Of a stretch of DNA of 64,000 nucleotides, positions 7,858-22,253 are shown in pieces. This DNA comes from Streptomyces sp. NBC_01754 (GTDB taxonomy: Bacteria; Actinomycetota; Actinomycetes; Streptomycetales; Streptomycetaceae). The stretch lies in the NCBI RefSeq assembly GCF_035918015.1, contig NZ_CP109132.1:1116001-1180000 (forward strand), written 5' to 3'. The first letter of the stretch is position 1, and each line of letters begins with the position of its first letter. The notes under the pieces are model-generated. The model saw nothing but the letters and a program-made list of their open reading frames with translations, had not been told where the DNA came from and searched no databases. The position numbers and the translations under genes were made by a program.

Positions 7858-8577
7858 ATGAACGATTCCGACCCGGCCGGGCCGGCCACGACCCCGGAGG
7901 ATGCGTTGTCCCGACTCACGGTCATCAAGGCAGTGCTCGGCCCGATCCTGCGGCTGCTGTTCCGCCCCCAGGTGGAAGGCGCCGAGAACATCCCGGGCAC
8001 CGGGCCGGTGATCCTCGCGGGGAACCATCTGACGTTCATCGACTCGATGATCATGCCGATCTGCTGCGACCGGCCGGTGTTCTACATCGGCAAGGACGAG
8101 TACGTCACCGGCAAGGGGATCAAGGGCCGGCTGATGGCGTGGTTCTTCACCGGCTGCGGCATGATCCCGGTGGACCGGGACGGTGGACGCGGCGGGGTCG
8201 CGGCGCTCATGACGGGCCGTCGGGTCCTGGAGGAGGGACACGCCTTCGCCATCTACCCGGAGGGCACCCGCTCTCCCGACGGCCGGCTGTACCGGGGCCG
8301 CACGGGCATCGCGCGGCTGACGCTGATGACGGGCGCGCCGGTGGTCCCGTTCGCGATGATCGGCACGGACAAGCTCCAGCCCAACGGCTCGGGCCTGCCC
8401 CGCCCGGGCAAGGTGACGGTGCGCTTCGGCGAGCCGATGGAGTTCTCCCGCTACGAGGGCATGGACCGCGACCGCTATGTGCTGCGCGCCGTGACGGACT
8501 CGGTGATGACCGAGGTCATGCAGCTGTCCGGCCAGGAGTACGTGGACATGTACGCGACGAAGGCCAAGGCCGCCTGA
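7858..8577 (+). CDS. 1-acyl-sn-glycerol-3-phosphate acyltransferase (PlsC family)
   Basis: This 239-aa protein carries the PlsC acyltransferase motifs in order: NHLTFID (H-x4-D catalytic pair, near residue 57), an arginine in the VDRDGGR segment, YPEGTRS (glycerophosphate binding, near residue 138) and VVPFAMIG. It moves an acyl chain from acyl-CoA or acyl-ACP to lysophosphatidate in phospholipid synthesis at the membrane. The start region lacks a clear ribosome site, so initiation further in (for example the TTG near 7906) cannot be ruled out. It diverges from the glycerophosphodiesterase gene and is followed by a strong terminator. Confidence 0.9.
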   Translation: MNDSDPAGPATTPEDALSRLTVIKAVLGPILRLLFRPQVEGAENIPGTGPVILAGNHLTFIDSMIMPICCDRPVFYIGKDEYVTGKGIKGRLMAWFFTGCGMIPVDRDGGRGGVAALMTGRRVLEEGHAFAIYPEGTRSPDGRLYRGRTGIARLTLMTGAPVVPFAMIGTDKLQPNGSGLPRPGKVTVRFGEPMEFSRYEGMDRDRYVLRAVTDSVMTEVMQLSGQEYVDMYATKAKAA

Positions 8578-8597
8578 GAGGCCGCCGGGCGGCCGGA

Positions 8598-8635
8598 GGG
8601 CCCGTGTCCGGGGAGTGGTCCCCGGACACGGGCCC
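8598..8635. terminator. Strong bidirectional stem-loop terminator
   Basis: Perfect 16-base arms (8598-8613 and 8620-8635) flank a 6-base loop. It lies between the convergent acyltransferase (stop 8577) and MFS transporter (stop 8661), so it can serve both strands. Confidence 0.85.
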
Positions 8636-8660
8636 TTCCGCGTACCGGTGGCGGGCGGGG

Positions 8661-10214
8661 TCAGGGATGACCGGTGCCGTCCTCCAGCCGCTGTCCCCGC
8701 AGCAGGAACCACGCGGCGACGGCGGTCGCCAGCAGCACCGCGGCGCCGACGGCCGCGGCGGCGCCCAGGCCGTCCACGAAGGCGTGCTGCGCGGCGGAGA
8801 CGAGCGCGTGCGCCTGGGGGGCGGGCAGCGCCTGGGATGCCTCCACGGCGCCACCGAGCGACTCGTGCGCGGCGGCCGTGACCGGCCCCGGGACTCCGCC
8901 CGGGGTGTCGAAGCCCCGGTAGACCCCGGTGACGATGGATCCGAGCAGCGCGATGCCGAGTGCCGCGCCCAGTTCGTACGCGGTCTCCGAGACGGCGGAC
9001 GCCGAGCCCGCGTGTTCCTTGGGGACGCTGGAGAGGATCACGTCGGCGGTGACGGTGAAGGAGAGACCCGCGCCGACGCCGACGACCAGGAGCACGGCGC
9101 CGAGCAGCGGATAGGCCGTCTCCTGGTGGATGACGGTGACGACGGCGAGCGCCAGGCCGATCCCGGCGAGCCCGCCGGAGACCACGGCCCGCACGGAGAA
9201 GCGCCGGGCCGCCCGGCCCGCCAGCAGTCCGGCGACCACCGCCCCGACGGCGGCGGGCAGTTCGGCGAGACCGGCCTCCAGCGGGCTGCGGCCCTGGACC
9301 AGTTGGAGGAACTGGGAGAGGAAGAAGACCAGGCCGGACAGGCCGAGGATGGTCAGCAGGTCGGCGAGCACCGCTCCGGAGAAGCCCCGGTGGTGGAAGA
9401 GACGCATGTCCAGCAGCGGTGCGGGCAGCCGGAACTGCCGCTGGACGAACCGGACGAGGGCGAGCACCCCGGCGACGCCGGCCGCGACGACGCCCCAGCT
9501 CACACCGTGGGCCGCCGCCTCCTTGACGGCGTAGACGACTCCGACCACACCGACGAGGGAGAACACCACACTGGGCAGGTCCCAGGGTCCCGGGGCCGGG
9601 TTCTTCGACTCGGGGATCATCTTGATGCCGACGACCACCAGGACCGCCATGACCGGCAGGTTGATCAGGAAGACCGAGCCCCACCAGAAGTGCTCCAGCA
9701 GCACCCCGCCGACGACCGGGCCGACGGCCGCGCCCGCGGAGGCCATGGCGCCCCAGATACCGATGGCGAGGCTGCGTTCCCGTGGGTCGTGGAAGAGGTT
9801 GCGGATGAGGGCGAGCGTGGAGGGCATGAGGGTGGCACCGGCGACGCCGAGCAGGGCCCGGGCCACGATCATCATCGCGGGACCGGTCGCGTACGCGTTG
9901 AGCACGGAGACCGCGCCGAACGCCACGGCACCGCTGAGCAGCAGCTTCTTGCGTCCGATGCGGTCGCCGAGGCTGCCCATGGAGACCAGGAGACCGGCGA
10001 TGACGAAGGAATAGACGTCGCCGATCCACAGCAGCTGGGTGCCGGTCGGCTTCAGGTCCTCGCTCAGGAAGGGGGTCGCCAGTCCGAGGACGGTGGCGTC
10101 GACGGCGACGAGCAGCACGGCCAGGACGAGGACGGTGAGGGCGATCCACCGACCCGGGGGCCGCAGCTCGTCCGGCGCCAGGACCTGCTGGGTGGGTGTG
10201 CTGGGAGTACTCAC
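8661..10214 (-). CDS. MFS drug exporter (DHA2/EmrB type, 14 TM)
   Basis: The 517-aa protein has about 14 hydrophobic helices. The MFS motif A loop GSLGDRIGRKKLLLSG is near residue 82, and DATVLGLATPFLSEDL in helix 1 and GPVVGGVLLEHFWW in helix 5 (motif C, antiporter type) are seen. Such proteins export drugs or metabolites using the proton gradient. Its GTG/ATG region overlaps the upstream TetR gene by four bases, so regulator and pump form one operon. An operator-like palindrome stands before the pair. Probably a self-regulated efflux module. Confidence 0.9.
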   Translation of the reverse strand: MSTPSTPTQQVLAPDELRPPGRWIALTVLVLAVLLVAVDATVLGLATPFLSEDLKPTGTQLLWIGDVYSFVIAGLLVSMGSLGDRIGRKKLLLSGAVAFGAVSVLNAYATGPAMMIVARALLGVAGATLMPSTLALIRNLFHDPRERSLAIGIWGAMASAGAAVGPVVGGVLLEHFWWGSVFLINLPVMAVLVVVGIKMIPESKNPAPGPWDLPSVVFSLVGVVGVVYAVKEAAAHGVSWGVVAAGVAGVLALVRFVQRQFRLPAPLLDMRLFHHRGFSGAVLADLLTILGLSGLVFFLSQFLQLVQGRSPLEAGLAELPAAVGAVVAGLLAGRAARRFSVRAVVSGGLAGIGLALAVVTVIHQETAYPLLGAVLLVVGVGAGLSFTVTADVILSSVPKEHAGSASAVSETAYELGAALGIALLGSIVTGVYRGFDTPGGVPGPVTAAAHESLGGAVEASQALPAPQAHALVSAAQHAFVDGLGAAAAVGAAVLLATAVAAWFLLRGQRLEDGTGHP

Positions 10215-10762
10215 CGCTCCACGCTCCGGCGCGCTCCGCCGAGCAGCAGCTCGGTGACCATGGGCCGGAAGTCCTGTCCGGCGACGCGCCCGGCCTGGAC
10301 GGCCCAGGCACCGGCGCCGACGAGGGCGTAGAGGGCCTCGGTCAGCCAGGCCGGGGTGAGGTCGATCCGGAACTCGCCGCGTTCCTGGCCCCGCCGGAAG
10401 AAGGCGGCGACCCGGGCGTCCAGCCGGTCCCAGCCCTCGTTGAGGTCGTCGCCCTCGAAGAGCTGGTTCTCGGTGACGAGGAAGGAAAGCAACCCGGCGG
10501 CGGGCTCGACGGCGACGATGAACCGCCGCAACGCCTCCTCGGCGCTGCCCTCGTCGAGCCCGGCGGCGTCCAGGGCCGCTTCGAACTCCTGGATACCGAG
10601 GTCCTCCAGCGCTCTGACCAGGGCGTCCCGGCCGGCGAAGTGGCGGTGCAGGGTGGCCCGGCCGATGCCGGCGGCCCTGGCCACCTCGTCCATGGTGGCG
10701 GTGGATCTGCGGGACAGCAGGGCTGCCGCGCTGCGCAGCACCTGCTCGCGGTCAAGAGTCAT
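10211..10762 (-). CDS. TetR family transcriptional regulator
   Basis: The 183-aa protein has a classic TetR N-terminal helix-turn-helix: TMDEVARAAGIGRATLHRHFAGRDALV at residues 23-49. A variable C-terminal ligand domain follows. It is the first gene of a two-gene operon with the MFS pump (four-base overlap), which predicts that it represses both until an exported compound binds. A palindrome 20-37 bases upstream of the start is the likely operator. The ligand is unknown. Confidence 0.9.
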   Translation of the reverse strand: MTLDREQVLRSAAALLSRRSTATMDEVARAAGIGRATLHRHFAGRDALVRALEDLGIQEFEAALDAAGLDEGSAEEALRRFIVAVEPAAGLLSFLVTENQLFEGDDLNEGWDRLDARVAAFFRRGQERGEFRIDLTPAWLTEALYALVGAGAWAVQAGRVAGQDFRPMVTELLLGGARRSVER

Positions 10763-10781
10763 GAGACGAGATTAACCCACT

Positions 10782-10799
10782 TGAGACAAGAATGTCTCA
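10782..10799. promoter_or_regulatory. TetR-type operator before the regulator/MFS operon
   Basis: TGAGAC and GTCTCA form a perfect 6+6 inverted repeat with a 6-base spacer, 20 bases upstream of the TetR start. A third TGAGAC copy (10762-10767) overlaps the start codon. A TAATCT -10-like hexamer lies between, so binding here would block transcription. Confidence 0.6.
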
Positions 10800-10944
10800 C
10801 CAGGCGTGCCACGCACTCCGCCCCGGGCCGCCTACGGGCAACGAGGCCGCCACCGGACGGGTACGGCGGAGATCCGGCGGGACCACCGGACCGGCGCGGC
10901 GGCACCCCGGCGAAGGCAGCCCGGGTTCCGCCGTACCGTCCCGG

Positions 10945-13335
<2,391 letters not shown>

Positions 13336-13453
13336 CGTGTCTCCATCCCTCGGGCGGGCCGCCTTCGTGGTCCGGCCGGCGTCGCCCGGCCCGGTCGCGT
13401 CCTCGCCCGCGCCGCCGAGGCTAGCGAGTGGACGCCTCTCGCGCTTCTTCTTT

Positions 13454-13484
13454 CCTGACCGGTCGCACGGGTCGGCCGGTCAGG
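13454..13484 (-). terminator. Stem-loop terminator after the aldo/keto reductase gene
   Basis: CCTGACCGG / CCGGTCAGG, nine-base arms with a 13-base loop, begin 24 bases past the reductase stop. The hairpin lies upstream of the UvrA-like gene, separating the two. Confidence 0.6.
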
Positions 13485-13507
13485 GACGCCGGCCGTACGG
13501 AACGCCG

Positions 13508-14479
13508 TCAGGTCCAGGGCAGCAGGGAGCGGTAGCGCCAGTAGGCCTCGGGTTCCTCCACCAGGGCGCTCAGCCGGTCCAGGCGCTCCTCGTCGAGGTC
13601 GAGGAGGGGGGCGTGGAGATTGCCGGCGAGCTGGGCCACGGTGACCGCTCCGGACAGGACGACACCCGCCCAGGGCTCGCGGAGCACCAGCGCCAGGGCG
13701 ACGGCGTCCGGCTCCAGGCCCGCGTCGGCGGCGATCTCCCGGACGACGGCGGGCGCCTCGGTGCCGGCGAGACGCCCGTTGGCCACGGCCTCCTTGACCA
13801 GGACGGTGACGCCGGCGTCATGGGCCTCCGCCAGCGCCTGCCCGGCCGAGGTCTCCAGGGCGTTGTAGGTGGCCTGGACGGTACGGAAGAGGGGGGACCC
13901 GTCGACCGTCACGGCGAGGGCGGCGCGGATGGCGTCGGCCTGGGCGGGTCCGCTGGTGGACACCCCGACGGTGACCCCCTGCTCGGCGAGTTGGGCCAGC
14001 CGCCCGTGGAGGGCGGTGTCGGTCAGGGTCGGGCTGTCGGGGGTCACCGAGTGGATCTGGTAGAGGTCGAGGCGGTCGCCGAGCAGTCCGGCGCTCTCGG
14101 CGTGCTGACGCTCGAAGGCGGCGAGGCTGTGGTCCTTGACCTCGTGCGTCTCGGCCTCGGTGTTCCAGTCGCCGGTGTAGGTGTAACCCCACTTGCTGCC
14201 GACGACGACGTCCGTCGCCTCCGGGCGGGCCGCGAGCCAGTCGGCCAGGAACGCCTCGGCGCGTCCGTAGGAGCGGGCCGTGTCGACGTAGCGGACGCCC
14301 TGTGCGTAGGCGGCGTCCAGGAGTTCGTGGGTGCGCTCGCGCAGCGCGTCGACCCCTCGGCCGTCCGGGAGGTCACGGTCGCGGTGAGGGGTGATGTAGC
14401 CGGGGCGGCCGACGGCGGCCAGACCGAGCCCGATGTGGGCGGTCGGGGTGGTCGCTCGGTCCAGGCGGGCGAAAGGCAT
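13508..14479 (-). CDS. Aldo/keto reductase
   Basis: This 323-aa protein shows the AKR barrel and catalytic tetrad: VDTARSYG (Asp and Tyr, near residues 65-71), VGSKWGY (Lys) and YQIHSVT (His). The family reduces carbonyls with NADPH. The substrate is not evident. An ATG 13 codons upstream exists, but the extra residues (MDGMVPARPEEPA) do not look like AKR sequence, and the ATG at 14479 follows a purine-rich GGAG. It lies 61 bases after argH on the same strand with no terminator seen between. Confidence 0.88.
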   Translation of the reverse strand: MPFARLDRATTPTAHIGLGLAAVGRPGYITPHRDRDLPDGRGVDALRERTHELLDAAYAQGVRYVDTARSYGRAEAFLADWLAARPEATDVVVGSKWGYTYTGDWNTEAETHEVKDHSLAAFERQHAESAGLLGDRLDLYQIHSVTPDSPTLTDTALHGRLAQLAEQGVTVGVSTSGPAQADAIRAALAVTVDGSPLFRTVQATYNALETSAGQALAEAHDAGVTVLVKEAVANGRLAGTEAPAVVREIAADAGLEPDAVALALVLREPWAGVVLSGAVTVAQLAGNLHAPLLDLDEERLDRLSALVEEPEAYWRYRSLLPWT

Positions 14480-14540
14480 CGCGGGCTCCTCGGGTCGGGC
14501 TGGGACCATCCCGTCCAACGTAGCCCGCGATGCCTCCGGG

Positions 14541-16022
<1,482 letters not shown>

Positions 16023-16028
16023 TCACGT

Positions 16029-16048
16029 ATGGCATAACTATGCAATGG
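16029..16048. promoter_or_regulatory. ARG box (ArgR operator) of argH
   Basis: On the minus strand the site reads CCATTGCATAGTTATGCCAT, with the TTGCATA-TATGCCA inverted halves of Streptomyces ARG boxes. It closely matches the site before argC (21905-21923). It lies 55 bases upstream of argH. Confidence 0.75.
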
Positions 16049-16204
16049 TCCGTATGCCTTGTCAAAGCTCCAGGTCAAGGATCGAGAATTCCCGGGCCCG
16101 CACCCGGCCGGCCCGGCCGTCGCGCCCCGACGCCGGGTGAGGTGCTGGGCCGTCCGGAGCAGGCGCGGTGGGGGCGGGACTCCGTGGCCCGTACGGTCCG
16201 GGGC

Positions 16205-16906
16205 ATGCGCAGATCCCTGGTGGCCGTGTCCGTCCTGTTCGCCCTGGCCGGTTCGGCCGCGGCCGCGCCCGGCGGTCCGCAGCCTCTCCCCCGGCGGCTG
16301 GCCGACACGGGCGGCGGCAGCCAGCTGATCACCGCCGTGGCCCCGGACACCGGCTCCACCACGGGCACGGTCACCTGGTGGGAGCGACGGCGGGGCCGGT
16401 GGGTGGAGGCCGGTTCCGCCCCGGCCCGCTTCGGTGCGGGCGGCCTCACCGAGGGCGCCTCCCGCGTGCAGGGCACGAACACCACGCCGACGGGGCTGTA
16501 CGACCTGCCGTACGCCTTCGGGACCGGCGCCGCGCCCGCCGGGACCCGCTACCCCTACCGCCCGGTGAACGACCGCTCGTGGTGGTGCCAGGACAACGAC
16601 TCGGCCGCGTACAACCGGTGGGTGGAGCCCCGGCCCGCCGACTGCCGGGCCGGGGAGTCGGAGCACCTGGCGTCCTATGCCACCCAGTACGCCCGCGCGC
16701 TCGTCATCGGCTTCAACTACCGGCGCCCGGTGCGCGGCCGGGGCGCGGGGATCTTCCTCCACGTGAACGGGAAGGGCGCGACCGCCGGCTGCGTGTCCGT
16801 GCCGGCGGCCGCGATGGACCGGATCATGGCGTGGGCGGACCCGGCCCGCCGTCCGCACATCGCGGTCGGCACCGTCTCCGGTCCGACCGCCGTGACGCGC
16901 TACTGA
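16205..16906 (+). CDS. Secreted L,D-transpeptidase (YkuD family)
   Basis: The 233-aa protein begins with a Sec signal peptide (MRRSLVAVSVLFALAGSAAA, cleavage after about residue 21). Its C-terminal half has the YkuD catalytic motif GIFLHVNGKGATAGCVSVP (near residue 180; His and nucleophilic Cys in the H-x-n-S/T-x-G-C-V-S arrangement). Such enzymes make 3-3 cross-links in peptidoglycan or attach proteins to it, outside the membrane. It has no LysM or lipobox. The ATG at 16205 is chosen because it starts the signal peptide. It diverges from argH and converges on argR. Confidence 0.85.
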   Translation: MRRSLVAVSVLFALAGSAAAAPGGPQPLPRRLADTGGGSQLITAVAPDTGSTTGTVTWWERRRGRWVEAGSAPARFGAGGLTEGASRVQGTNTTPTGLYDLPYAFGTGAAPAGTRYPYRPVNDRSWWCQDNDSAAYNRWVEPRPADCRAGESEHLASYATQYARALVIGFNYRRPVRGRGAGIFLHVNGKGATAGCVSVPAAAMDRIMAWADPARRPHIAVGTVSGPTAVTRY

Positions 16907-16913
16907 CGCCGGG

Positions 16914-17450
16914 TCAGCGGTCGTTCTGGGCCAGCCGCAGCAGGTGGTCGGCGAGTGCCTGGCCGCCGTTCGGGTCACGGCTGATCAGCATCAGTGTGTC
17001 GTCCCCCGCGATCGTGCCGAGGATCGCCCGCAGCTCGGCCTGGTCGATGGCCGAGGCGAGGAACTGGGCGGCCCCCGGAGGTGTGCGCAGCACCACCAGG
17101 TTGGCCGAGGCCTCCGCGGAGATGAGCAGCTCCGAGGAGAGCCGGCGCATCCGCTCCTCCTTCGCGGACTCGCCGAGCGGGGCCTGCGGGGTACGGAATC
17201 CGCCCTCGCTGGGCACCGCGTAGATCAGCTCGCCGCCGGTGTTGCGGATCTTCACCGCGCCGAGCTCGTCGAGGTCGCGGGAGAGCGTCGCCTGGGTGAC
17301 GCTCAGCCCGTCGTCGGCGAGCAGCCGGGCCAACTGGCTCTGCGAGCGCACCGGCTGGCGGTTGAGGATGTCCACGATCCTGCGGTGGCGTGCGGTGCGG
17401 GTCTGCGGCACAGACGGCCCCCCGTGCTCGGTGTCCTGCGCCTCGGTCAT
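16914..17450 (-). CDS. argR: Arginine repressor
   Basis: The 178-aa regulator has the winged-helix N-terminus [20 protein letters not shown], then [19 protein letters not shown]. The C-terminal oligomerisation/arginine-binding domain contains [14 protein letters not shown] with the Asp pair that contacts arginine. As hexamer plus arginine it binds ARG boxes and represses arginine genes. It is the last gene of argC-J-B-D-R, ten bases after argD. The ATG at 17450 is used; an extension of 31 codons upstream overlaps argD and is not family-like. Confidence 0.95.
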   Translation of the reverse strand: MTEAQDTEHGGPSVPQTRTARHRRIVDILNRQPVRSQSQLARLLADDGLSVTQATLSRDLDELGAVKIRNTGGELIYAVPSEGGFRTPQAPLGESAKEERMRRLSSELLISAEASANLVVLRTPPGAAQFLASAIDQAELRAILGTIAGDDTLMLISRDPNGGQALADHLLRLAQNDR

Positions 17451-17460
17451 CGTCGTCGCC

Positions 17461-18657
17461 TCATTCTCCGGATCGTCCGTCCCCGTGTGCCGCGTCGAGG
17501 GCTCCCGGCAGGATCCGCAGGAAGGCGTCCACCTCCGCGTCACCGATGATCAGCGGCGGCATGAGCCGTACGACGTCGGGGGCGGGCGCGTTCACCAGGA
17601 GTCCGGCACCCTGGGCCGCCTGCCGCACCTGCGGTGCGAGGGGCCCGGTGAGCACGATACCCAGCAGAAGTCCGGAGCCGCGGACATGGGAGACCAGCGG
17701 GTGTCCCAGTGCCTCGACGCCGTCCCTGATCTTCTCACCGAGGCGCTTGACGCCGTCGAGGAGGCCGTCGGCGGCGAGCGTGTCCAGGACGGCGAGCCCG
17801 GCGGCGCAGACGACCGGGTTGCCGCCGAACGTCGTACCGTGCTGACCCGGCTTCAGCAGGTCGGCCGCGGGGCCGAACGCCACCGTCGCCCCGATGGGCA
17901 GTCCGCCGCCGAGCCCCTTGGCCAGCGTGACGAGATCGGGCTCGACGCCCTGGTGCGCCTGGTGCGCGAACCACTGTCCGCACCGGCCGATCCCGGTCTG
18001 CACCTCGTCCAGGACGAGCAGTGTGCCGGTGGCCCGGGTGATCTCCCTGGCCGCCTCCAGATACCCGGGGGGCGGGACGACGACGCCGTTCTCGCCCTGC
18101 ACGGGTTCGACGACCAGCAGCGCGGTGTCGGTGGTGACCGCGGCCCTGAGCGCCTCGACGTCACCGTACGGGACGTGTGTGACGTCGCCGGGCAGCGGCT
18201 GGAAGGCCTCGCGCTTCGAGGGCTGGCCGGTCAGCGCGAGGGCGCCCATGGTCCGGCCGTGGAAGCCGCCCTCGGTGGCGACCATGTGGGTGCGTCCGGT
18301 GAGCCGGCCGATCTTGAAGGCGGCCTCGTTGGCCTCGGCCCCGGAGTTGCAGAAGTAGACCTTGCCGGGGCGGCCGAGGAGCGCCAGGAGCCGTTCGGCG
18401 AGGGCGATGGGGGGCTCGGCGGAGAAGAGGTTGGAGACATGGCCGAGCGAGGCGACCTGGGCGGTGACGGCCTCGACGATCGCCGGATGCCCGTGGCCGA
18501 GGGCGTTGACCGCGATGCCCGCGACGAAGTCGAGGTACTCCGTGCCGTCGGCGTCCCACACCGTGGCCCCGGCGCCCCGGACCAGGGGCAGTTGCGGGGT
18601 GCCGTAGTTGTCCATCAGGGCGCCCCGCCACCGCTGTCCGTACGCTTCGTTGCTCAT
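17461..18657 (-). CDS. argD: Acetylornithine aminotransferase
   Basis: This 398-aa PLP enzyme converts N-acetylglutamate semialdehyde to N-acetylornithine. Class III aminotransferase features: [34 protein letters not shown] (PLP phosphate), [15 protein letters not shown] with the PLP-contact Asp, and [14 protein letters not shown] with the Schiff-base Lys. The start codon overlaps the argB stop by four bases. Length is as expected. Confidence 0.96.
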   Translation of the reverse strand: MSNEAYGQRWRGALMDNYGTPQLPLVRGAGATVWDADGTEYLDFVAGIAVNALGHGHPAIVEAVTAQVASLGHVSNLFSAEPPIALAERLLALLGRPGKVYFCNSGAEANEAAFKIGRLTGRTHMVATEGGFHGRTMGALALTGQPSKREAFQPLPGDVTHVPYGDVEALRAAVTTDTALLVVEPVQGENGVVVPPPGYLEAAREITRATGTLLVLDEVQTGIGRCGQWFAHQAHQGVEPDLVTLAKGLGGGLPIGATVAFGPAADLLKPGQHGTTFGGNPVVCAAGLAVLDTLAADGLLDGVKRLGEKIRDGVEALGHPLVSHVRGSGLLLGIVLTGPLAPQVRQAAQGAGLLVNAPAPDVVRLMPPLIIGDAEVDAFLRILPGALDAAHGDGRSGE

Positions 18658-19568
18658 GACTCCCCCTGTGCTTCGTCAGGTGCGTCCGGCACGACCATGG
18701 TGCCGACGCCTTCGTCGGTGAAGATCTCCAGCAGGATCGAGTGCTGGACGCGTCCGTCGATGACCCGGGCGGTCCGCACACCGTTGCGTACGGCGTGCAG
18801 GCAGCCCCGCATCTTGGGGACCATGCCGCTGGAGAGGCCGGGCAGCAGCTTCTCCAGCTCGGTGGCGGTGAGACGGCTGATCACGTCGTCGCTGTGCGGC
18901 CAGTCCTCGTAGAGGCCCTCGACGTCGGTGAGGACCATCAGGGTCTCGGCGCCCAGCGCGGCGGCGAGTGCGGCGGCCGCGGTGTCGGCGTTGACGTTGA
19001 AGACGTGGTTGTCCTCGGCGGAGCGGGCGATCGAGGAGACGACCGGGATCCGGCCGTCGTCCAGCAGCGCCTGGACGGCCCCGGTGTCGATGGCGGTGAT
19101 CTCGCCGACCCGGCCGATGTCGACGTACTCGCCGTCGATCAGGGGCCGATGCTGGGTGGCGGTGATCGTGTGGGCGTCCTCGCCGGTCATGCCGACCGCG
19201 AGCGGGCCGTGCTCGTTGAGCAGGCCGACGAGTTCGCGCTGGACGTGTCCGGCGAGCACCATGCGCACGACGTCCATCGCCTCGGGCGTGGTGACGCGCA
19301 GACCGGCCTTGAACTCGCTGACCAGGCCGTGCCTGTCGAGCTGGGCGCTGATCTGCGGGCCGCCGCCGTGCACGACGACCGGCTTCAGACCGGCGTGCCG
19401 CAGGAAGACGACGTCCTGGGCGAAGGCCGCCTTCAGATCGTCGTCGACCATGGCGTTGCCGCCGAACTTGATCACGACGGTCCTGCCGTTGTGCCGGGTC
19501 AGCCAGGGCAGCGCCTCGATGAGGGTCTGGGCCTTCGGCAGCGCGGTGTGCTTCCTCGCGGCGCTCAT
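18654..19568 (-). CDS. argB: Acetylglutamate kinase
   Basis: The 304-aa amino-acid kinase phosphorylates N-acetylglutamate, usually the arginine-feedback step. Seen: [12 protein letters not shown] (Lys in ATP binding), [12 protein letters not shown] (glycine-rich loop), [16 protein letters not shown] and VLTDVEGLY. Start at the ATG at 19568, which overlaps the argJ stop by four bases; the open frame continues further upstream only as overlap with argJ. Part of argCJBDR. Confidence 0.96.
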   Translation of the reverse strand: MSAARKHTALPKAQTLIEALPWLTRHNGRTVVIKFGGNAMVDDDLKAAFAQDVVFLRHAGLKPVVVHGGGPQISAQLDRHGLVSEFKAGLRVTTPEAMDVVRMVLAGHVQRELVGLLNEHGPLAVGMTGEDAHTITATQHRPLIDGEYVDIGRVGEITAIDTGAVQALLDDGRIPVVSSIARSAEDNHVFNVNADTAAAALAAALGAETLMVLTDVEGLYEDWPHSDDVISRLTATELEKLLPGLSSGMVPKMRGCLHAVRNGVRTARVIDGRVQHSILLEIFTDEGVGTMVVPDAPDEAQGES

Positions 19569-20716
19569 GAGCTGTACGCGCTGTTCTCGTGGACGTACTC
19601 GGCGGTGAGGTCGTTGGCCCAGATGACGGCGCTCTCCCCACCGGCGGCGAGGTCGGCGGTGATCCTGACCTCCCGGAAGCGCATGTCGACCAGGTCGCGG
19701 TCCTCGCCGACGCTGCCGTCCTTGCAGACCCAGACGCCGTTGATGGCGACGTTCAGCCGGTCGGGCTCGAAGGCGGCCTTCGTGGTGCCGATGGCGGACA
19801 GGACGCGGCCCCAGTTGGGGTCCTCGCCGTGGACGGCGCACTTGAGGAGGTTGTTACGGGCGATGCTCCGGCCGACCTCGACGGCGTCGTCCTCGCTCGC
19901 CGCGTTGATCACCTCGATGCGGATGTCCTTGGAGGCCCCTTCGGCGTCGCCGATCAGCTGCCGGGCGAGGTCGGCGCAGACGCTCTGCACGGCCTGCTCG
20001 AACTCGTCCCGCGCGGGGGTGATCCCGGCGGCCCCGGAGGCGAGGAGCAGCACCGTGTCGTTGGTCGACATACAGCCGTCGGAGTCGACCCGGTCGAAGG
20101 TGGTGCGGGTGGCGGCGCGCAGCGCGTCGTCGAGCGCGGGCGCGTCGACGTCGGCGTCGGTGGTCAGGACGACGAGCATGGTGGCGAGGCCGGGGGCGAG
20201 CATGCCCGCGCCCTTGGCCATCCCGCCGACGCTCCAGCCCTCGCCGCCCGCCACGGCCGTCTTGTGGACGGTGTCGGTGGTCTTGATGGCGAGGGCGGCC
20301 TTCTCGCCTCCGTGCTCGCTGAGGGCGGCGGCGGCCTGCTCGACGCCCGGCAGCAGCTTGTCCATCGGGAGCCGCAGGCCGATGAGCCCGGTCGAGGCCA
20401 CCGCGATCCCGCCCGCGCCGTGGCCGAGGACCTCGGCCGCCTTCTCGGCGGTGGCGTGGGTGTCCTGGAAACCGAGCGGGCCCGTACAGGCGTTGGCCCC
20501 ACCGGAGTTGAGGACGACGGCGGTCACCTCGCCGCCCTTGAGGACCTGCTCGGACCAGAGGACGGGTGCGGCCTTGACGCGGTTGGAGGTGAAGACACCC
20601 GCGGCGGCCCTTCGGGGCCCGTTGTTGACCACGAGGGCCAGGTCGGGATTCCCGCTCTCCTTGATCCCGGCGGCGATACCCGCCGCCGTGAATCCCTTGG
20701 CTGCCGTGACGCTCAC
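19565..20716 (-). CDS. argJ: Bifunctional ornithine acetyltransferase / N-acetylglutamate synthase
   Basis: The 383-aa protein recycles the acetyl group from N-acetylornithine to glutamate. ArgJ precursors self-cleave before a Thr in an ATML motif; here [14 protein letters not shown] near residue 185 matches. [12 protein letters not shown] and [14 protein letters not shown] are typical N-terminal family stretches. A GTG at 20716 with GGAG upstream is the likely start (VSVTAAKGF); a longer frame to 20752 lacks family sequence. 142 bases separate it from argC. Confidence 0.95.
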   Translation of the reverse strand: MSVTAAKGFTAAGIAAGIKESGNPDLALVVNNGPRRAAAGVFTSNRVKAAPVLWSEQVLKGGEVTAVVLNSGGANACTGPLGFQDTHATAEKAAEVLGHGAGGIAVASTGLIGLRLPMDKLLPGVEQAAAALSEHGGEKAALAIKTTDTVHKTAVAGGEGWSVGGMAKGAGMLAPGLATMLVVLTTDADVDAPALDDALRAATRTTFDRVDSDGCMSTNDTVLLLASGAAGITPARDEFEQAVQSVCADLARQLIGDAEGASKDIRIEVINAASEDDAVEVGRSIARNNLLKCAVHGEDPNWGRVLSAIGTTKAAFEPDRLNVAINGVWVCKDGSVGEDRDLVDMRFREVRITADLAAGGESAVIWANDLTAEYVHENSAYSS

Positions 20717-20794
20717 TGCATCTCCTCGTTGGCTTCCGCGTCCGTGCCGCACCCCGGTGCGGCGTTCTTCCGTGACCGCGGCCCGGCGGCCGCG

Positions 20795-20842
20795 CCCGTG
20801 TCCGTCTCCGTGCCCGCGTCCGTCCCCGTGCCCGTGTCCGGG
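20795..20842. repeat. Degenerate hexamer repeat between argC and argJ
   Basis: Eight consecutive copies of a YCCGTS-type hexamer (CCCGTG, TCCGTC, TCCGTG, CCCGCG, TCCGTC, CCCGTG, CCCGTG, TCCGGG) fill much of the 142-base argC-argJ gap. No gene lies in the gap. It looks like slippage-prone filler inside the operon. Confidence 0.6.
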
Positions 20843-20858
20843 TGGGGGCCCGCGCCGG

Positions 20859-21947
<1,089 letters not shown>

Positions 21948-21969
21948 TCAGGCGTCTGCTCGGGGCGTC

Positions 21970-22016
21970 TTGCGACCGAGATTTTTACTTGGCGGACGAG
22001 CGCAGTAGTTGGCGGA
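21970..22016 (+). repeat. Left transposon end with TnsB-type repeats
   Basis: Terminal TTGCGACCGAG is followed by TTGGCGGA at 21989-21996 and 22009-22016, with weaker TTGGCG at about 22048. These match, in inverted form, three TCCGCCAA copies at the right end. The remaining stretch to 22253 holds no convincing gene. Confidence 0.75.
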
Positions 22017-22253
22017 TCTTGCTTCGGTAACGCTGCGTTGTTGAGACTTGGCGCTCTCGTTGGCCCTTGAGCGTTGCAGCTAGCCTGTGCCTGCCTGTGA
22101 CTGAGCTCGGTAGGTGGCCCTTGAGCATTCCGGTTGGCCCCTGTGCATGATGGGTGGCCCCGTACGAGCCGCTGGATCACCGCCGAGAGGCTTCCGGTGG
22201 GCCGCCGGGCCAGCCATGATCAAGTTCCGGGGATTCGACAGTTGGGGTGTGAC

